Assembly: GCA_037178625.1 (NCBI GenBank)
Contig: CM074132.1
Location: forward strand, 2,914,001-2,978,000
Source: Skeletonema tropicum
Lineage: Eukaryota > Bacillariophyta > Thalassiosirophyceae > Thalassiosirales > Thalassiosiraceae
Length of the DNA: 64,000 bases
Reading direction: 5' to 3'
Shown here: positions 11,564-21,029 of the stretch, piece by piece
How the letters are laid out: every line of letters starts with the position of its first letter
Position numbering within the stretch: the stretch's first letter is position 1
Program-made: the position numbers and the translations under genes
Notes under the pieces: generated by a model
The model's database searches: none
What the model was told of the DNA's origin: nothing
What the model saw: the letters and a program-made list of their open reading frames with translations, nothing else

Positions 11564-12070
11564 TTTTCTTTGGATTTTGATTGTACTGATCTTTGGCCGC
11601 CATTGATTGCTTGGTGTGATTGATGGCGGATTGATGCTGGCGGAAGTGGCAGGAAGATAGAAAGGAAGGTGATGCTCCTTTTTCCTTTTAGGATGTCATG
11701 AAAAAAGATCTGCTGTACGTAGGAATTACTATTTGAAAAGGGGGGATTGATGGGAAAGATACTTTCCTCAAGAGATCAGACACCCACCTTTCCGCATTTT
11801 ATCGGCATGTTTACATTAATGGGACTCCTCTTTACATGGTACGCCTGTACGTCATCCATAGAGAGAAACTTTTCTCAAAACAAAAGAAGTGATGCCGAGT
11901 CACAAAGCACCCACACCCATCACAAGCAACGAACAACGCATGCATCCGACGAATGCAATGGAGCAGGAGTGAACATATTCCACAATACAGTGCCAACGTC
12001 GTTACAGAAGCATTAGTTGCAATTGAGAAGAAGGAGAAGAGCAGGTGACAGCAGCGATAACATTATAAAC
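11564..12070. other. divergent promoter region, GH30 / Mfd
   Basis: About 500 bp between two divergent genes. A small open frame (11747-12016) with one hydrophobic segment lies just upstream of the Mfd start. It has no recognisable family and may be leader sequence. No repeat or RNA gene was seen. Confidence 0.35.
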
Positions 12071-15000
12071 ATGACGAGCTTCTCAAAGTTGCGTCCAACT
12101 GCGACATCCACATCCACAGTTATCAGATTCATCTCATCCATAACATCAGGTCGTCCACTACTGCTAGCGACCATCATCCTCATTTATGTTCCAGCGTCAA
12201 TACATTCCTTCTCACCTCCTCTCAATAGAAGAAGTATTAAAATCACAAATATAAATACCATTGAGCTGATCATCCCTTCACGGAGAGCATCCTCCTCTAT
12301 CCATGATGTATCACTCAAAGCTGCCACATCAGCAGCAGCAGATACTACCACCACCACAGATATATCTAAATTGAAAGTGGTAGAATTGAAAGATAGATTA
12401 CGAGAATTGAATCTACCATTGGGTGGGAATAAGAGTGTGTTGGTGGAGAGGTTGACGGAACATTATAGATTGATGTCGTTGAATGGTGATGATGATGGCG
12501 AAGATGAACAAGTAGATGATGATGATGATGATGATGAGCAGTTGAACAGCGATATGCCGTCTGCTTCTACTACTGCTGTTGACGAAGTTAACGGGGAGGA
12601 GGATATCAATGACGTTCAAGAGTTAGCTCAACCCACGGAGGATTCGTTCCCGCCTCCACCAATCAATCAATTGGAAACCAACACACCAAATAATGGAGCT
12701 GTGGCTGCCGACACTGACTATAATGATTATGATGATGATGAAGACGACGAGGAAATTAGCATCGACACCGCCAACGCATCATGGGGAGATCTAGAAGCCA
12801 TTGAAGAAGAACGCCTTGCAAAATTAGAAGAAGAGGAAGCAGCGGCATCAAAGGTATTACACCCCAAATTCACTGCACCATCAAATCTCTACACGGGTGT
12901 GTATGATTCACCCCAAACGAATAATAATGGCGTTACGTATCCCACAGACGATGAAGGGAAAAACTACTTCCGAAACGATCCCAAGAAGGAAGTAGAATTG
13001 GCACAAAAACGAGATGCACTCCAAAACGCCAAACTGAACGAAATGTTCTCCGAGGAAGATGAAAGCAATGCAGCTCGTCAGGCGCGGATCCAACAATTGA
13101 TGGCCGAAGATGATGCCAAATGGCAGGAGGAGCGACGTAAACGTCTATTGGGGAAGTATGCCACGGTGGAAAGTTGGGAGGAGGTGGAAAGGTTGCAAAA
13201 GGAGGATAGGGAGAAGGAGATGAAAGAGATTAATATGAAGGTTGATTTGGCGAAGGAGGCAGGTGTCACGTTGACAATGTTGGAACCGACAGATGAAGCA
13301 GCAGCGAGTGGTGGTGGTATAGATGGGGGTACTTCTGAGAGCAGGTTGAACTTTGGACAGACGAAGCAGTCCTCATGGTTTGGACCCGAAGAAGGTTTGG
13401 AATTAGACTTGCCTGCGGCCAAAGGTGGAGATGCTGCTGCGAGGGAGGATGGACCACGCATTGTCAATGGGGAAATCAAAAGTAGGGAACAGTTGATGGG
13501 GATTAGTGTTGGAAGTGCTGGTGGGTGGAGTTTGGAAGTATTCCCCGGAGATTTCGTCGTGCATCGAAAGTATGGTATTGGAAGATATGATAAGACTGTC
13601 CTCAATCCCAAGGCCAAATTAACTCCAGAGGAGAAGGAGGCATCTGAAGAGCGCCGGAAGGAGATTATCAATGAGCTAATGAAAGATGGGAAGCAGCTTG
13701 AAGAAATTCAACGTGTTGTGGAATCATTTGGTACTGCAGCAGACACTGATCCAATTTCCAACCCTCTAGCCACGCTACTTGAAATTGCCTACAGTGATGC
13801 AGTAGTTCATGTCCCAATAGAACGTGCGTACCGCCTGTCCAGATACAGAGCAGGAGATGCAGCTGTGAAACCCCGTCTCTCAAGAGTAAAGGGTGAGGCA
13901 TGGGCCAAGGCGAAACGAAAGGTAGAGGCCAATACGGTTCAAATGGCCGAAGATGTGTTAGCTCTTTATGCTACGCGTGAAACACTGAATCGTTCTCCAT
14001 TTGATCCGAGTGCTGAAGGGAAGGTGAAGGTATTCGCTAAATCATTTCCATTCGAGCCCACTCCTGATCAGAAGAAGTGTTTTGAGGATGTAGAGAATGA
14101 CATGGTTTGGCGTAGCCGTCCAATGGACAGATTAATTTGCGGTGATGTAGGTTTCGGTAAGACAGAGGTGGCTCTAAGAGCTCTATTCCGGGCTGTTGCC
14201 AATGGGAGACAAGCTGCTTTGTTGGCACCCACTGGAGTTTTAGCAGCACAACACTTCAAACAAGTTGTGAGACGAATGGGAGAAGAAACCGAACACAAGT
14301 TTAACATCGCTCTGCTTCGAGGAGGGATGGGTAAGAATACAAAGAAGGGTAGAGAACTGCGAGCATCTATTGCCGCCGGAGATGTCGATATTATTGTTGG
14401 TACTCATGCACTGCTATCCAATGGAATGTCATTCAAAGACTTGGGTTTACTATGTATTGACGAAGAGCAACGGTTTGGTGTGAATCAAAAGGAGCGACTG
14501 AAGCTAATCTGCAATTGTGTCGATGTCCTTACTCTCTCTGCTACACCCATTCCTCGTACGCTTCAAATGAGTTTGAGTGGTATAAGAGATACCTCTACAA
14601 TACGTTCTCCACCACCAATGAGAAAGCCGACAATCTCTTACGTACAAGAGTATGAAGAGAGTCTAATCAAGTCTGCCGTCGAGAAAGAACTCGCTCGTGG
14701 CGGACAATGTTATTATGTTGTCCCTCGTATTTCTCAACTACAGGAAGCAAATGATTTACTTCAAAGATTATTTCCAGGTCTCCGTGTCATACAAGCTCAT
14801 GGACGCATGTCACGCGGTGCTGCCGAAGAAAATGTTGCGGCATTTGCCGAAGGGGGCCACGATGTTTTACTAGCAACTACAGTCATTGAGAATGGAGTAG
14901 ACATCCCAAGAGTCAACACAATTATTATTCAAAATGCTCAGGCATTTGGCATGTCCACACTGTACCAACTCCGAGGACGTGTTGGTCGATCAGATTTGCA

Positions 15001-16093
15001 AGCATACGCTTACTTTTTCCATAAAAATGATGCAATCACTGAGCAATCTGCTCAGCGGCTCCAAGCGATGGCTGATCTACATGAACTAGGATCTGGTTTT
15101 GATGTAGCAAATCGTGACTTGGAAATTCGTGGTGCAGGAAGTTTACTCGGGACGGAACAAAGTGGAATGGCGGCCAAGGTGGGCTTTGACTTGTACATGC
15201 GTATGCTAAAGAAGTCTATTCGTCAACTGCGTGGGTTAGATTTGCCTGTGGTTCCCCGAAGCAACGTTCTTCTCCCTGGGGGAGAAGGTAGCATCGAATG
15301 GGATGCTACATCCGATAATGCAAGTGCTTCCTACTTGATTCCAGATTCATACATCCAAGATGCAAAGGAACGATCAAAGCAAGAGGGCGTCGCTCGTTTG
15401 GCAGAAAGCACAGCAAGGCTTGTTGAGATAACAAATGAATGGAAAGACCAATACGGTGGCATTCCTTCGGAGTTGCAGAACAATTTGAAGTCTTTGCATC
15501 TCAACAGTTGTCTCAGACAATTGGGTATCGACATTGTAGGCTTGGACGAATCAACCGGAGATTGCATCCTTCGTTCACCAGGTCTTCGACCTCGTCACTG
15601 GGCTATGATTTGCTCACAACTCCCGAGAGGAGCTCCACCGAAAGGGCTTGATGTGGTCTTTCCAGCCCGATTCACGTTTTCGACGGGAGACGTGGAAATA
15701 ACTGGAGGGAAGAAGGTTGACTTGGACGAGTTCATCAGCCCTAACTATGCCGATGATGATGAAGAGTGGGATGCATTAGATGAAGAAGAGGTAGAAGCAA
15801 TGAAGGAAATTTCTTCGGCCTCAGCAATCAAAAACATGCAAGATGTTGAAATTTCGAACTACCCCCGCTTCGTTGTGAGGAAGCTCGGAACATCTGTCGA
15901 TGAGGGATCAAGAGTTGATGCATTGCTCAAGGTTTTATTGCCTCCATCAAAAGTTGTATTCAAGAAGCAAGAGAAAGACAAAGAGAAGGCTAAGTTGGCA
16001 GCAGAGCTTCGAGATAAGAGAGAAGCAATAGCAAGGCAAAAGAAAGAGCAAGAGAAGCTAAATTCTAGAAGGCTGGGGGGATTTGGGTACTAA
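12071..16093 (+). CDS. plastid-type transcription-repair coupling factor / Mfd-like helicase
   Basis: An intron-less 1340-residue protein. The ATG at 12071 gives a hydrophobic signal segment (LLLATIILIYVPASIHS) followed by FSPPLNRR, i.e. a Phe at the predicted cleavage site as in diatom ASAFAP-type plastid presequences. A SAP DNA-binding motif (VVELKDRLRELNL, ~residue 105) and a long acidic Asp/Glu-rich region follow. Then comes a CarD/RID-like RNA-polymerase-interacting domain (FPGDFVVHRKYGIGRYDKT). The superfamily-2 motor has Walker A GDVGFGKT (~690), the DEEQ box (~796), LSATPIPRTL, and motif VI within QLRGRVGRSDLQAYAYFF. The TRCF tail is divergent. The UvrB-homology (UvrA-recruiting) module of bacterial Mfd is absent, as in plant chloroplast homologues. 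It likely displaces stalled plastid RNA polymerase or acts as a RecG-like translocase. Confidence 0.87.
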   Translation: MTSFSKLRPTATSTSTVIRFISSITSGRPLLLATIILIYVPASIHSFSPPLNRRSIKITNINTIELIIPSRRASSSIHDVSLKAATSAAADTTTTTDISKLKVVELKDRLRELNLPLGGNKSVLVERLTEHYRLMSLNGDDDGEDEQVDDDDDDDEQLNSDMPSASTTAVDEVNGEEDINDVQELAQPTEDSFPPPPINQLETNTPNNGAVAADTDYNDYDDDEDDEEISIDTANASWGDLEAIEEERLAKLEEEEAAASKVLHPKFTAPSNLYTGVYDSPQTNNNGVTYPTDDEGKNYFRNDPKKEVELAQKRDALQNAKLNEMFSEEDESNAARQARIQQLMAEDDAKWQEERRKRLLGKYATVESWEEVERLQKEDREKEMKEINMKVDLAKEAGVTLTMLEPTDEAAASGGGIDGGTSESRLNFGQTKQSSWFGPEEGLELDLPAAKGGDAAAREDGPRIVNGEIKSREQLMGISVGSAGGWSLEVFPGDFVVHRKYGIGRYDKTVLNPKAKLTPEEKEASEERRKEIINELMKDGKQLEEIQRVVESFGTAADTDPISNPLATLLEIAYSDAVVHVPIERAYRLSRYRAGDAAVKPRLSRVKGEAWAKAKRKVEANTVQMAEDVLALYATRETLNRSPFDPSAEGKVKVFAKSFPFEPTPDQKKCFEDVENDMVWRSRPMDRLICGDVGFGKTEVALRALFRAVANGRQAALLAPTGVLAAQHFKQVVRRMGEETEHKFNIALLRGGMGKNTKKGRELRASIAAGDVDIIVGTHALLSNGMSFKDLGLLCIDEEQRFGVNQKERLKLICNCVDVLTLSATPIPRTLQMSLSGIRDTSTIRSPPPMRKPTISYVQEYEESLIKSAVEKELARGGQCYYVVPRISQLQEANDLLQRLFPGLRVIQAHGRMSRGAAEENVAAFAEGGHDVLLATTVIENGVDIPRVNTIIIQNAQAFGMSTLYQLRGRVGRSDLQAYAYFFHKNDAITEQSAQRLQAMADLHELGSGFDVANRDLEIRGAGSLLGTEQSGMAAKVGFDLYMRMLKKSIRQLRGLDLPVVPRSNVLLPGGEGSIEWDATSDNASASYLIPDSYIQDAKERSKQEGVARLAESTARLVEITNEWKDQYGGIPSELQNNLKSLHLNSCLRQLGIDIVGLDESTGDCILRSPGLRPRHWAMICSQLPRGAPPKGLDVVFPARFTFSTGDVEITGGKKVDLDEFISPNYADDDEEWDALDEEEVEAMKEISSASAIKNMQDVEISNYPRFVVRKLGTSVDEGSRVDALLKVLLPPSKVVFKKQEKDKEKAKLAAELRDKREAIARQKKEQEKLNSRRLGGFGY

Positions 16094-17294
16094 TTGATAA
16101 TAATAGTAATATTGAGTATGGATGCCACAAAGATAAGATTCCAACCTTATAGCCAACCTCGAAAAGCAATTATATACGTCTAATTGAAAACCTTACTGTA
16201 ACAACAGTACAAGCAGCTTTTCGAACAAGGAGTAAGGACTATGTGGACACAGTTGACGTACAGGCTCATGCTCGGCTCGACATCACCACAAGAAGCAGCA
16301 GACATGCAGACACGTCGGCATCGTCAATTGTCAATTCTCACGTACGTTGTGCGAGCTCTCGCTCCTTCTCCATTATTTCTGCGTCACAGCACGGGAACCG
16401 TCACAGCTAGAGAGGGCGAGGCAGGGTCCGTCACGCACGCACGAGCGCAAGACGAGCGCATGTTGAGTCATTGAGAATGAAAGACTCCGACAACTTTGTA
16501 CCGGGCGAAGTACTTTTAAGCCTGCCTTCGCTTCGCCTGCTAAGTAGTGCTCTAGTAGCTAGCTGCCTGAATGAAATCAAACTTTCTTCCGGGACTGAGA
16601 GCGTCAAAATGACCGTACTTGAAGACGCTCTCGTTCCTCGCTAAATGCAAGAGACAGTGGTATTGAAACTAAAATTTTTGATATAATTGTTCCTCGATAA
16701 ATGTCGGTTCATACGACGTTGAAGCGACCAATTTTGTCATACGTACTTGAAGTGTCTAGATAGTTGAAGATTGTCGATTTTGATTTTGCCATACTTATTC
16801 GTCTCACATGCGTACTTGAGGTTTAGTGTTGAACTTTGAATGTATCAGTTTGAGGAAGGAAGCTGGCAGACGTGTCGACTTTACTTATCTGCTGAAAATC
16901 GCTCTCTGTCCGGTACTCGAATTGTTTTGGTGACGAGGCAAAATGGTTGAAGCCTTCACCACGTAGAGTGCGGGTTTTACCACCTCACAGCCACAACGAA
17001 CAACGTTCTGCCGAGATCCTGCTGCCTGCTGTGTTTTTGACAAGCTGCTGTCGAGCAGCGGGCGAAGGCTGCTTCCGCAAAAACAATGATGATGCGGTGA
17101 AGAAGCATTGATTGTTCCCTGCACAGGCACACTTGGAATGGATGCAGTAACACTGGTCTCATTATTAAACAGCGTAAACAAACAAAGCACCTCAAATAGC
17201 CATTAGCCTCATTTCCCTCGGTAGCCCAAAACCAAGAAGTTGATCTCTCCACATCAGTAGCCCATCAATCATCTGCTCCATCACCGTTCTCACC
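16094..17294. other. 1.2-kb intergenic region
   Basis: No gene is supported. The motif GTTCCTCG(C/A)TAAATG occurs twice (near 16631 and 16689), and ACTTGAAG-type words recur around 16617-16830. The right part presumably contains the promoter of the cyclin-like gene. Confidence 0.35.
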
Positions 17295-18254
17295 ATGGCA
17301 ACGTCAAATCTGTCCCTCAAGTCAATGCTCTCGAAGGAACGAGTCCAGCACGTCCGATGGACGGCTATATCCTCGTTACTGACCAACCATCAAGAACTGC
17401 AGAATCCAGTGTGGCGGGAGCACCTATCACAGTGGTTCTTCCACGCATTGGAGACAATAGAGCAGTTCGATGGGAACCGTGGCACTTTCCACCGATCGGT
17501 TGCACACGTTGCTATGAAGATTCTAGACATGTTCATTTCCTCAAGGTCAATGGAGTGTCAGTTGCTGGCGCGGATGGATGAGCGTGTCTACAAGTCAATT
17601 GCCTGGGCATGTCTCTACAACGCCATGCGCAGATGTAGCATCGATGCTGCTGCCGCTGCCGCTGTGACTTCTCATCATCATCAGAAATCACCGCCTTCTC
17701 AACAATCCAACAGTGTTCTCACTGTTAACGGAAGAGAATGCACCATAGAGAACTTTCTAAACATGTGCCATGCCACAAATGTAACTACAGTGGACCAATT
17801 CTCATCCTTGGTTTCATCAATATCTTCGTTCTTGGACTCACTTGAATGCTTTCATGACACACTCCCTTTGACTGCTTCGCACGTCTTTCATGTGTTCCGG
17901 CGGCTCATCATTCATCAGTACCCTCAATTGGAGTCCTCTCTATTTCAAGATGACGCATTTGTTCAAAAACTTCATACATGTATGGACCGAACAATGTCCA
18001 ACAACCGCTTTGCAAGACATCCTCCAAGTTTGAACGCGGCAGCAGCCATTATGGTCGCAATGCCAGAATCAGTGGATCGAGCAGTCCTACTTCACCTGTT
18101 GACTCAGTACAGACTGTGTGGAGGGTATGCTCTCTCCACTCTCAGAGATATTGTAGAAGAATTGAGAATAGAAATAGAAGAGGTGCCTCCTCAAGAAATT
18201 CAAGTTAGAGGTGATGGAGAGGTTGTTCATGTCATTCCTGTTTGCGACGAATAG
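17295..18254 (+). CDS. divergent cyclin (diatom-type, N-terminal cyclin box)
   Basis: A single-exon 319-residue protein starting at the ATG at 17295. Residues ~38-115 match the cyclin-box layout: WREHLSQWFFHALETI, then FHRSVAHVAMKILDMF (the canonical 'tv..A...lD.f' helix), then VYKSIAWACLYNAMR. A His/Ser/Gln-rich insertion (~118-140) interrupts the fold, and helical text continues to residue ~290. It should bind and activate a cyclin-dependent kinase. Divergent, expanded cyclins of this kind are typical of diatoms and often respond to light or nutrients. I cannot say which CDK or cell-cycle phase. The Lys/Glu pair normally used for CDK contact is not clearly visible. Confidence 0.65.
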   Translation: MATSNLSLKSMLSKERVQHVRWTAISSLLTNHQELQNPVWREHLSQWFFHALETIEQFDGNRGTFHRSVAHVAMKILDMFISSRSMECQLLARMDERVYKSIAWACLYNAMRRCSIDAAAAAAVTSHHHQKSPPSQQSNSVLTVNGRECTIENFLNMCHATNVTTVDQFSSLVSSISSFLDSLECFHDTLPLTASHVFHVFRRLIIHQYPQLESSLFQDDAFVQKLHTCMDRTMSNNRFARHPPSLNAAAAIMVAMPESVDRAVLLHLLTQYRLCGGYALSTLRDIVEELRIEIEEVPPQEIQVRGDGEVVHVIPVCDE

Positions 18255-18586
18255 AGTTGGCGTAAGAACGCCTCACCATGCCATCAAGATCACTGTATGT
18301 TGTAGATGTAAAGATGTAAAACTATATCAATGATTTTCTTCTGTAGTTACTGACGCTGTGAAATCTTCTCTTGATTTAAATGTCCGCTCGATAGATACGT
18401 TCCAGAAACATTACTGTCATTTATAAAATTGTCCTTTAGCATTACCATACTGATTACTTGATTATGTTGTGTTCAAGGCGACTCTCTGTCAGTCCGGACT
18501 AAACTTGATTGGATTCCTCTGTTCAACAAAAATTCCTACTCCATCTCTGTAACATCCCTTTTCTCTCAACCACTTTCTACAGCTGA
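18255..18586. other. 3' intergenic between convergent genes
   Basis: About 330 bp between the cyclin stop and the lyase stop. Holds both 3' UTRs; nothing else visible. Confidence 0.35.
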
Positions 18587-20047
18587 TTAGGCAGCCCTCT
18601 CTGCCCTCTCTTCTTCCATTACACGGTCAAGACTTTGCTTTAAGTCCTGTACCAGATCACTGGCTCTCTCGATTCCTACACTGATGCGAATAAGACCATC
18701 ATCCAATCCTCCGGCAAGACGATCTTCTCTTGGAATCATGGCGTGTGTCATACTCGCAGGATGCTCGACAAGCGACTCAACAGATCCAAGACTCACAGCA
18801 AGGTTTACTACTCTCAATCCCTCGCATACCTTCTTGGCCCGTTCCAATGCCACGTCACCCTCACCTGCAACGATAAATGCGATCATACCGCCATATGTCT
18901 GTGGCATGATGGATGCATCTTCGGGAGAGTCTCTTCCAGATCGGAAGGCTTGGGAAACGAGACAGTCATCCCCACCGGTGTTATCAGGGTGATTCTCTAA
19001 TCCAGGATAAAATGTAGATGCAACAAGAGGATGCTCATCAAGCATTCTTGCCACCTGAAGTGCATTTTCTCCGTGCCTTTGCATTCTCACGTCTAGTGTT
19101 CGGATTCCACGCATGAGCAGATAGCTATCCATCGGATTGAGAGGTGCAGTGATCAACTTTTGCACCTTCGCTATGCCATGGCAGAATTCAGGGCTTTTGC
19201 TTGACACGGATCCGGCAAGAATATCGGAGTGGCCTCCCAAATACTTTGTGCAGCTCTGAATACTTACGTCTACACCAGGGATATCAAGTGCACGCTGATG
19301 GTATGGAGTTGCAAAAGTACCATCAACCATGACCCAGGGACGGTTTGGATTTTCTTCTCTGGTACCATAAACCTCATCTACAACTCTGCCTACACCCTTC
19401 AAGTCGGTGATTCTGCACGTTGGATTAGCCGGAGTCTCACAGTAAACTACCTTTGTATTCTCACGCAATGCCGCCTTGTATGCCTCTGGGCCATTCTTTC
19501 CAGCCGCGTCAATGAAATCGACCTCAATGCCCCAATGGATTGCAAATTCTTTGATAAACTCATGCGTACCTCCATAAACTGTGTATGGAAAAACGGCGTG
19601 ATCTCCGGCCTTCAATGCTGACATCAATGCCGAAGTAATACCCGACATACCTGATCCGAATAACAATGTACCACCACGTTCTTCGACTCCTTCCAATGCC
19701 CCAATCTGCTTGGCACATGCCTCATTCGTAGGGCTACCCCAACGGGAATATACAAATCCATCTTGATCAGTATAAGCAGCCTCTTTCTTATCATGAAGAC
19801 GTGCTCCGTGATCAGCATCATCAAGAAGGTATGTAGAACCAAAATATATAGGAGGAGCAAGGCCTCGATTTGCCCCAGCAGATGGATGGTAAAGAGATGC
19901 ACATTTGGTAGCGAAAGAAGTTGGTGTAGCATGTTTCTTATCGTCGGAAGAAGATAGCTGACGTGTAGCTGTCAAGGATTTAAGAGCATTTTTATTGACT
20001 TGTCTGGATAGAGCAAGAGTTGAGCGATGTGTCGTTGCAAAAGCCAT
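18587..20047 (-). CDS. PLP-dependent Cys/Met metabolism enzyme (methionine gamma-lyase / cystathionine gamma-lyase type)
   Basis: A single-exon 486-residue protein starting at the ATG at 20047. A basic, Ser/Thr-rich N-terminus (MAFATTHRSTLALSRQVNK) looks like a mitochondrial presequence. The trans-sulfuration family core follows: YSRWGSPTNEACAKQIGALEG, the PLP-phosphate loop LFGSGMSGI, the PLP-stacking Tyr in YTVYGGTHE, CETPANPT, VMVDGTFATPY, and the Schiff-base Lys in SIQSCTKYLGGHSD. The C-terminus has SLGSVESLVEHPASMTHA and DGLIRISVGIE. It eliminates or replaces the gamma-substituent of Met, cystathionine or homocysteine. Family-level sequence does not separate methionine gamma-lyase from cystathionine gamma-lyase or synthase. 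Small insertions around VEERGG and NTGGDDCLV are family-untypical. Confidence 0.88.
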   Translation of the reverse strand: MAFATTHRSTLALSRQVNKNALKSLTATRQLSSSDDKKHATPTSFATKCASLYHPSAGANRGLAPPIYFGSTYLLDDADHGARLHDKKEAAYTDQDGFVYSRWGSPTNEACAKQIGALEGVEERGGTLLFGSGMSGITSALMSALKAGDHAVFPYTVYGGTHEFIKEFAIHWGIEVDFIDAAGKNGPEAYKAALRENTKVVYCETPANPTCRITDLKGVGRVVDEVYGTREENPNRPWVMVDGTFATPYHQRALDIPGVDVSIQSCTKYLGGHSDILAGSVSSKSPEFCHGIAKVQKLITAPLNPMDSYLLMRGIRTLDVRMQRHGENALQVARMLDEHPLVASTFYPGLENHPDNTGGDDCLVSQAFRSGRDSPEDASIMPQTYGGMIAFIVAGEGDVALERAKKVCEGLRVVNLAVSLGSVESLVEHPASMTHAMIPREDRLAGGLDDGLIRISVGIERASDLVQDLKQSLDRVMEEERAERAA

Positions 20048-21029
20048 CTTAACTATAAATATTGTTCGATAAAGGTAGAGGTTCTGTTATGTGTTTCGTC
20101 TTTCTGGAAATGTTGTTCTGTGAAAAGAGATTTCAAAGTTCAATCAAAATGAGTTAGAGTCTCTCTTTCAGATGTGTCTATGCATAATAAAACAACAACG
20201 AATGCATAAAATGCATTTTTCTTTCTATTGTCGATGCATTTACTTATGTACTTTTCTGCGGTGCAATGCCAATGATCGATACCTGCTGTATGTACATTTG
20301 CACATGACATGCAAGTCCATGATATGTGAACATGCACGCATTTGTAGCTCCAGAGATAGCATAACTTGTGTTTGATGTTGGCCTTTCATGTGATGCTTTC
20401 ATCTGCAGCTGCCAAATGTAACTCCAACACTTGCAACTTTCCCGACGTATCGTGAACTCACCCTTGAGCCTTGAGAATCTCGGTCTTTGGAGCAGTTGTT
20501 CGCTGAGAGATATGCGGCGTTTATCTGCAATGACCTCGAGGTTACACGAAGCAAGATGGGGTTGGAAGTTGGAACTGTGTGTCGTGTCAGCAGGACGTTC
20601 AAACTTGCGGACGGCGAGATTGGATGGCTGGGCTTGCTTGCTTGGATGGACGGAAGGCTTCATCTTGACAAGGAATCGAAGGAATGTCAACGTGGTGAAA
20701 AAATGAAGTGATATGATTGCGACGTGAGAACCGTTGTGACAAACGTCATCATTCACAGCTTTACCGTTTTATTCTTCGTTCGCCCTGGCTATGTACAGTA
20801 CTTATGTATGATGATGTACCGCCAGCTAAACAAGACCAACAAGAGCGCCGCGCATGCACGCACGGCTGGATAGTATCAGATAGTATCGTACCTTGATAGC
20901 AGCCCCACACACAAGCTGGCATTTTTTTTCCTTCGACCTCCGACCACGGGAACCTTGAACCTTCCAACTTTACTACCCTACATAACACTCATTACTCCTG
21001 CTGCTCCTACACTCCCTCCTGCTGCTCAC
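20048..21029. other. ~1-kb divergent intergenic region
   Basis: Lies between the divergent lyase and RING-TC genes. Several short overlapping open frames occur on both strands but none has recognisable protein character. No repeat family was seen. Confidence 0.35.

Noticed and set aside
11747..12016. 89-aa open frame with a hydrophobic segment upstream of Mfd
   Set aside because: Ends 55 bp before the Mfd ATG and has no homology signal; likely leader or chance frame.
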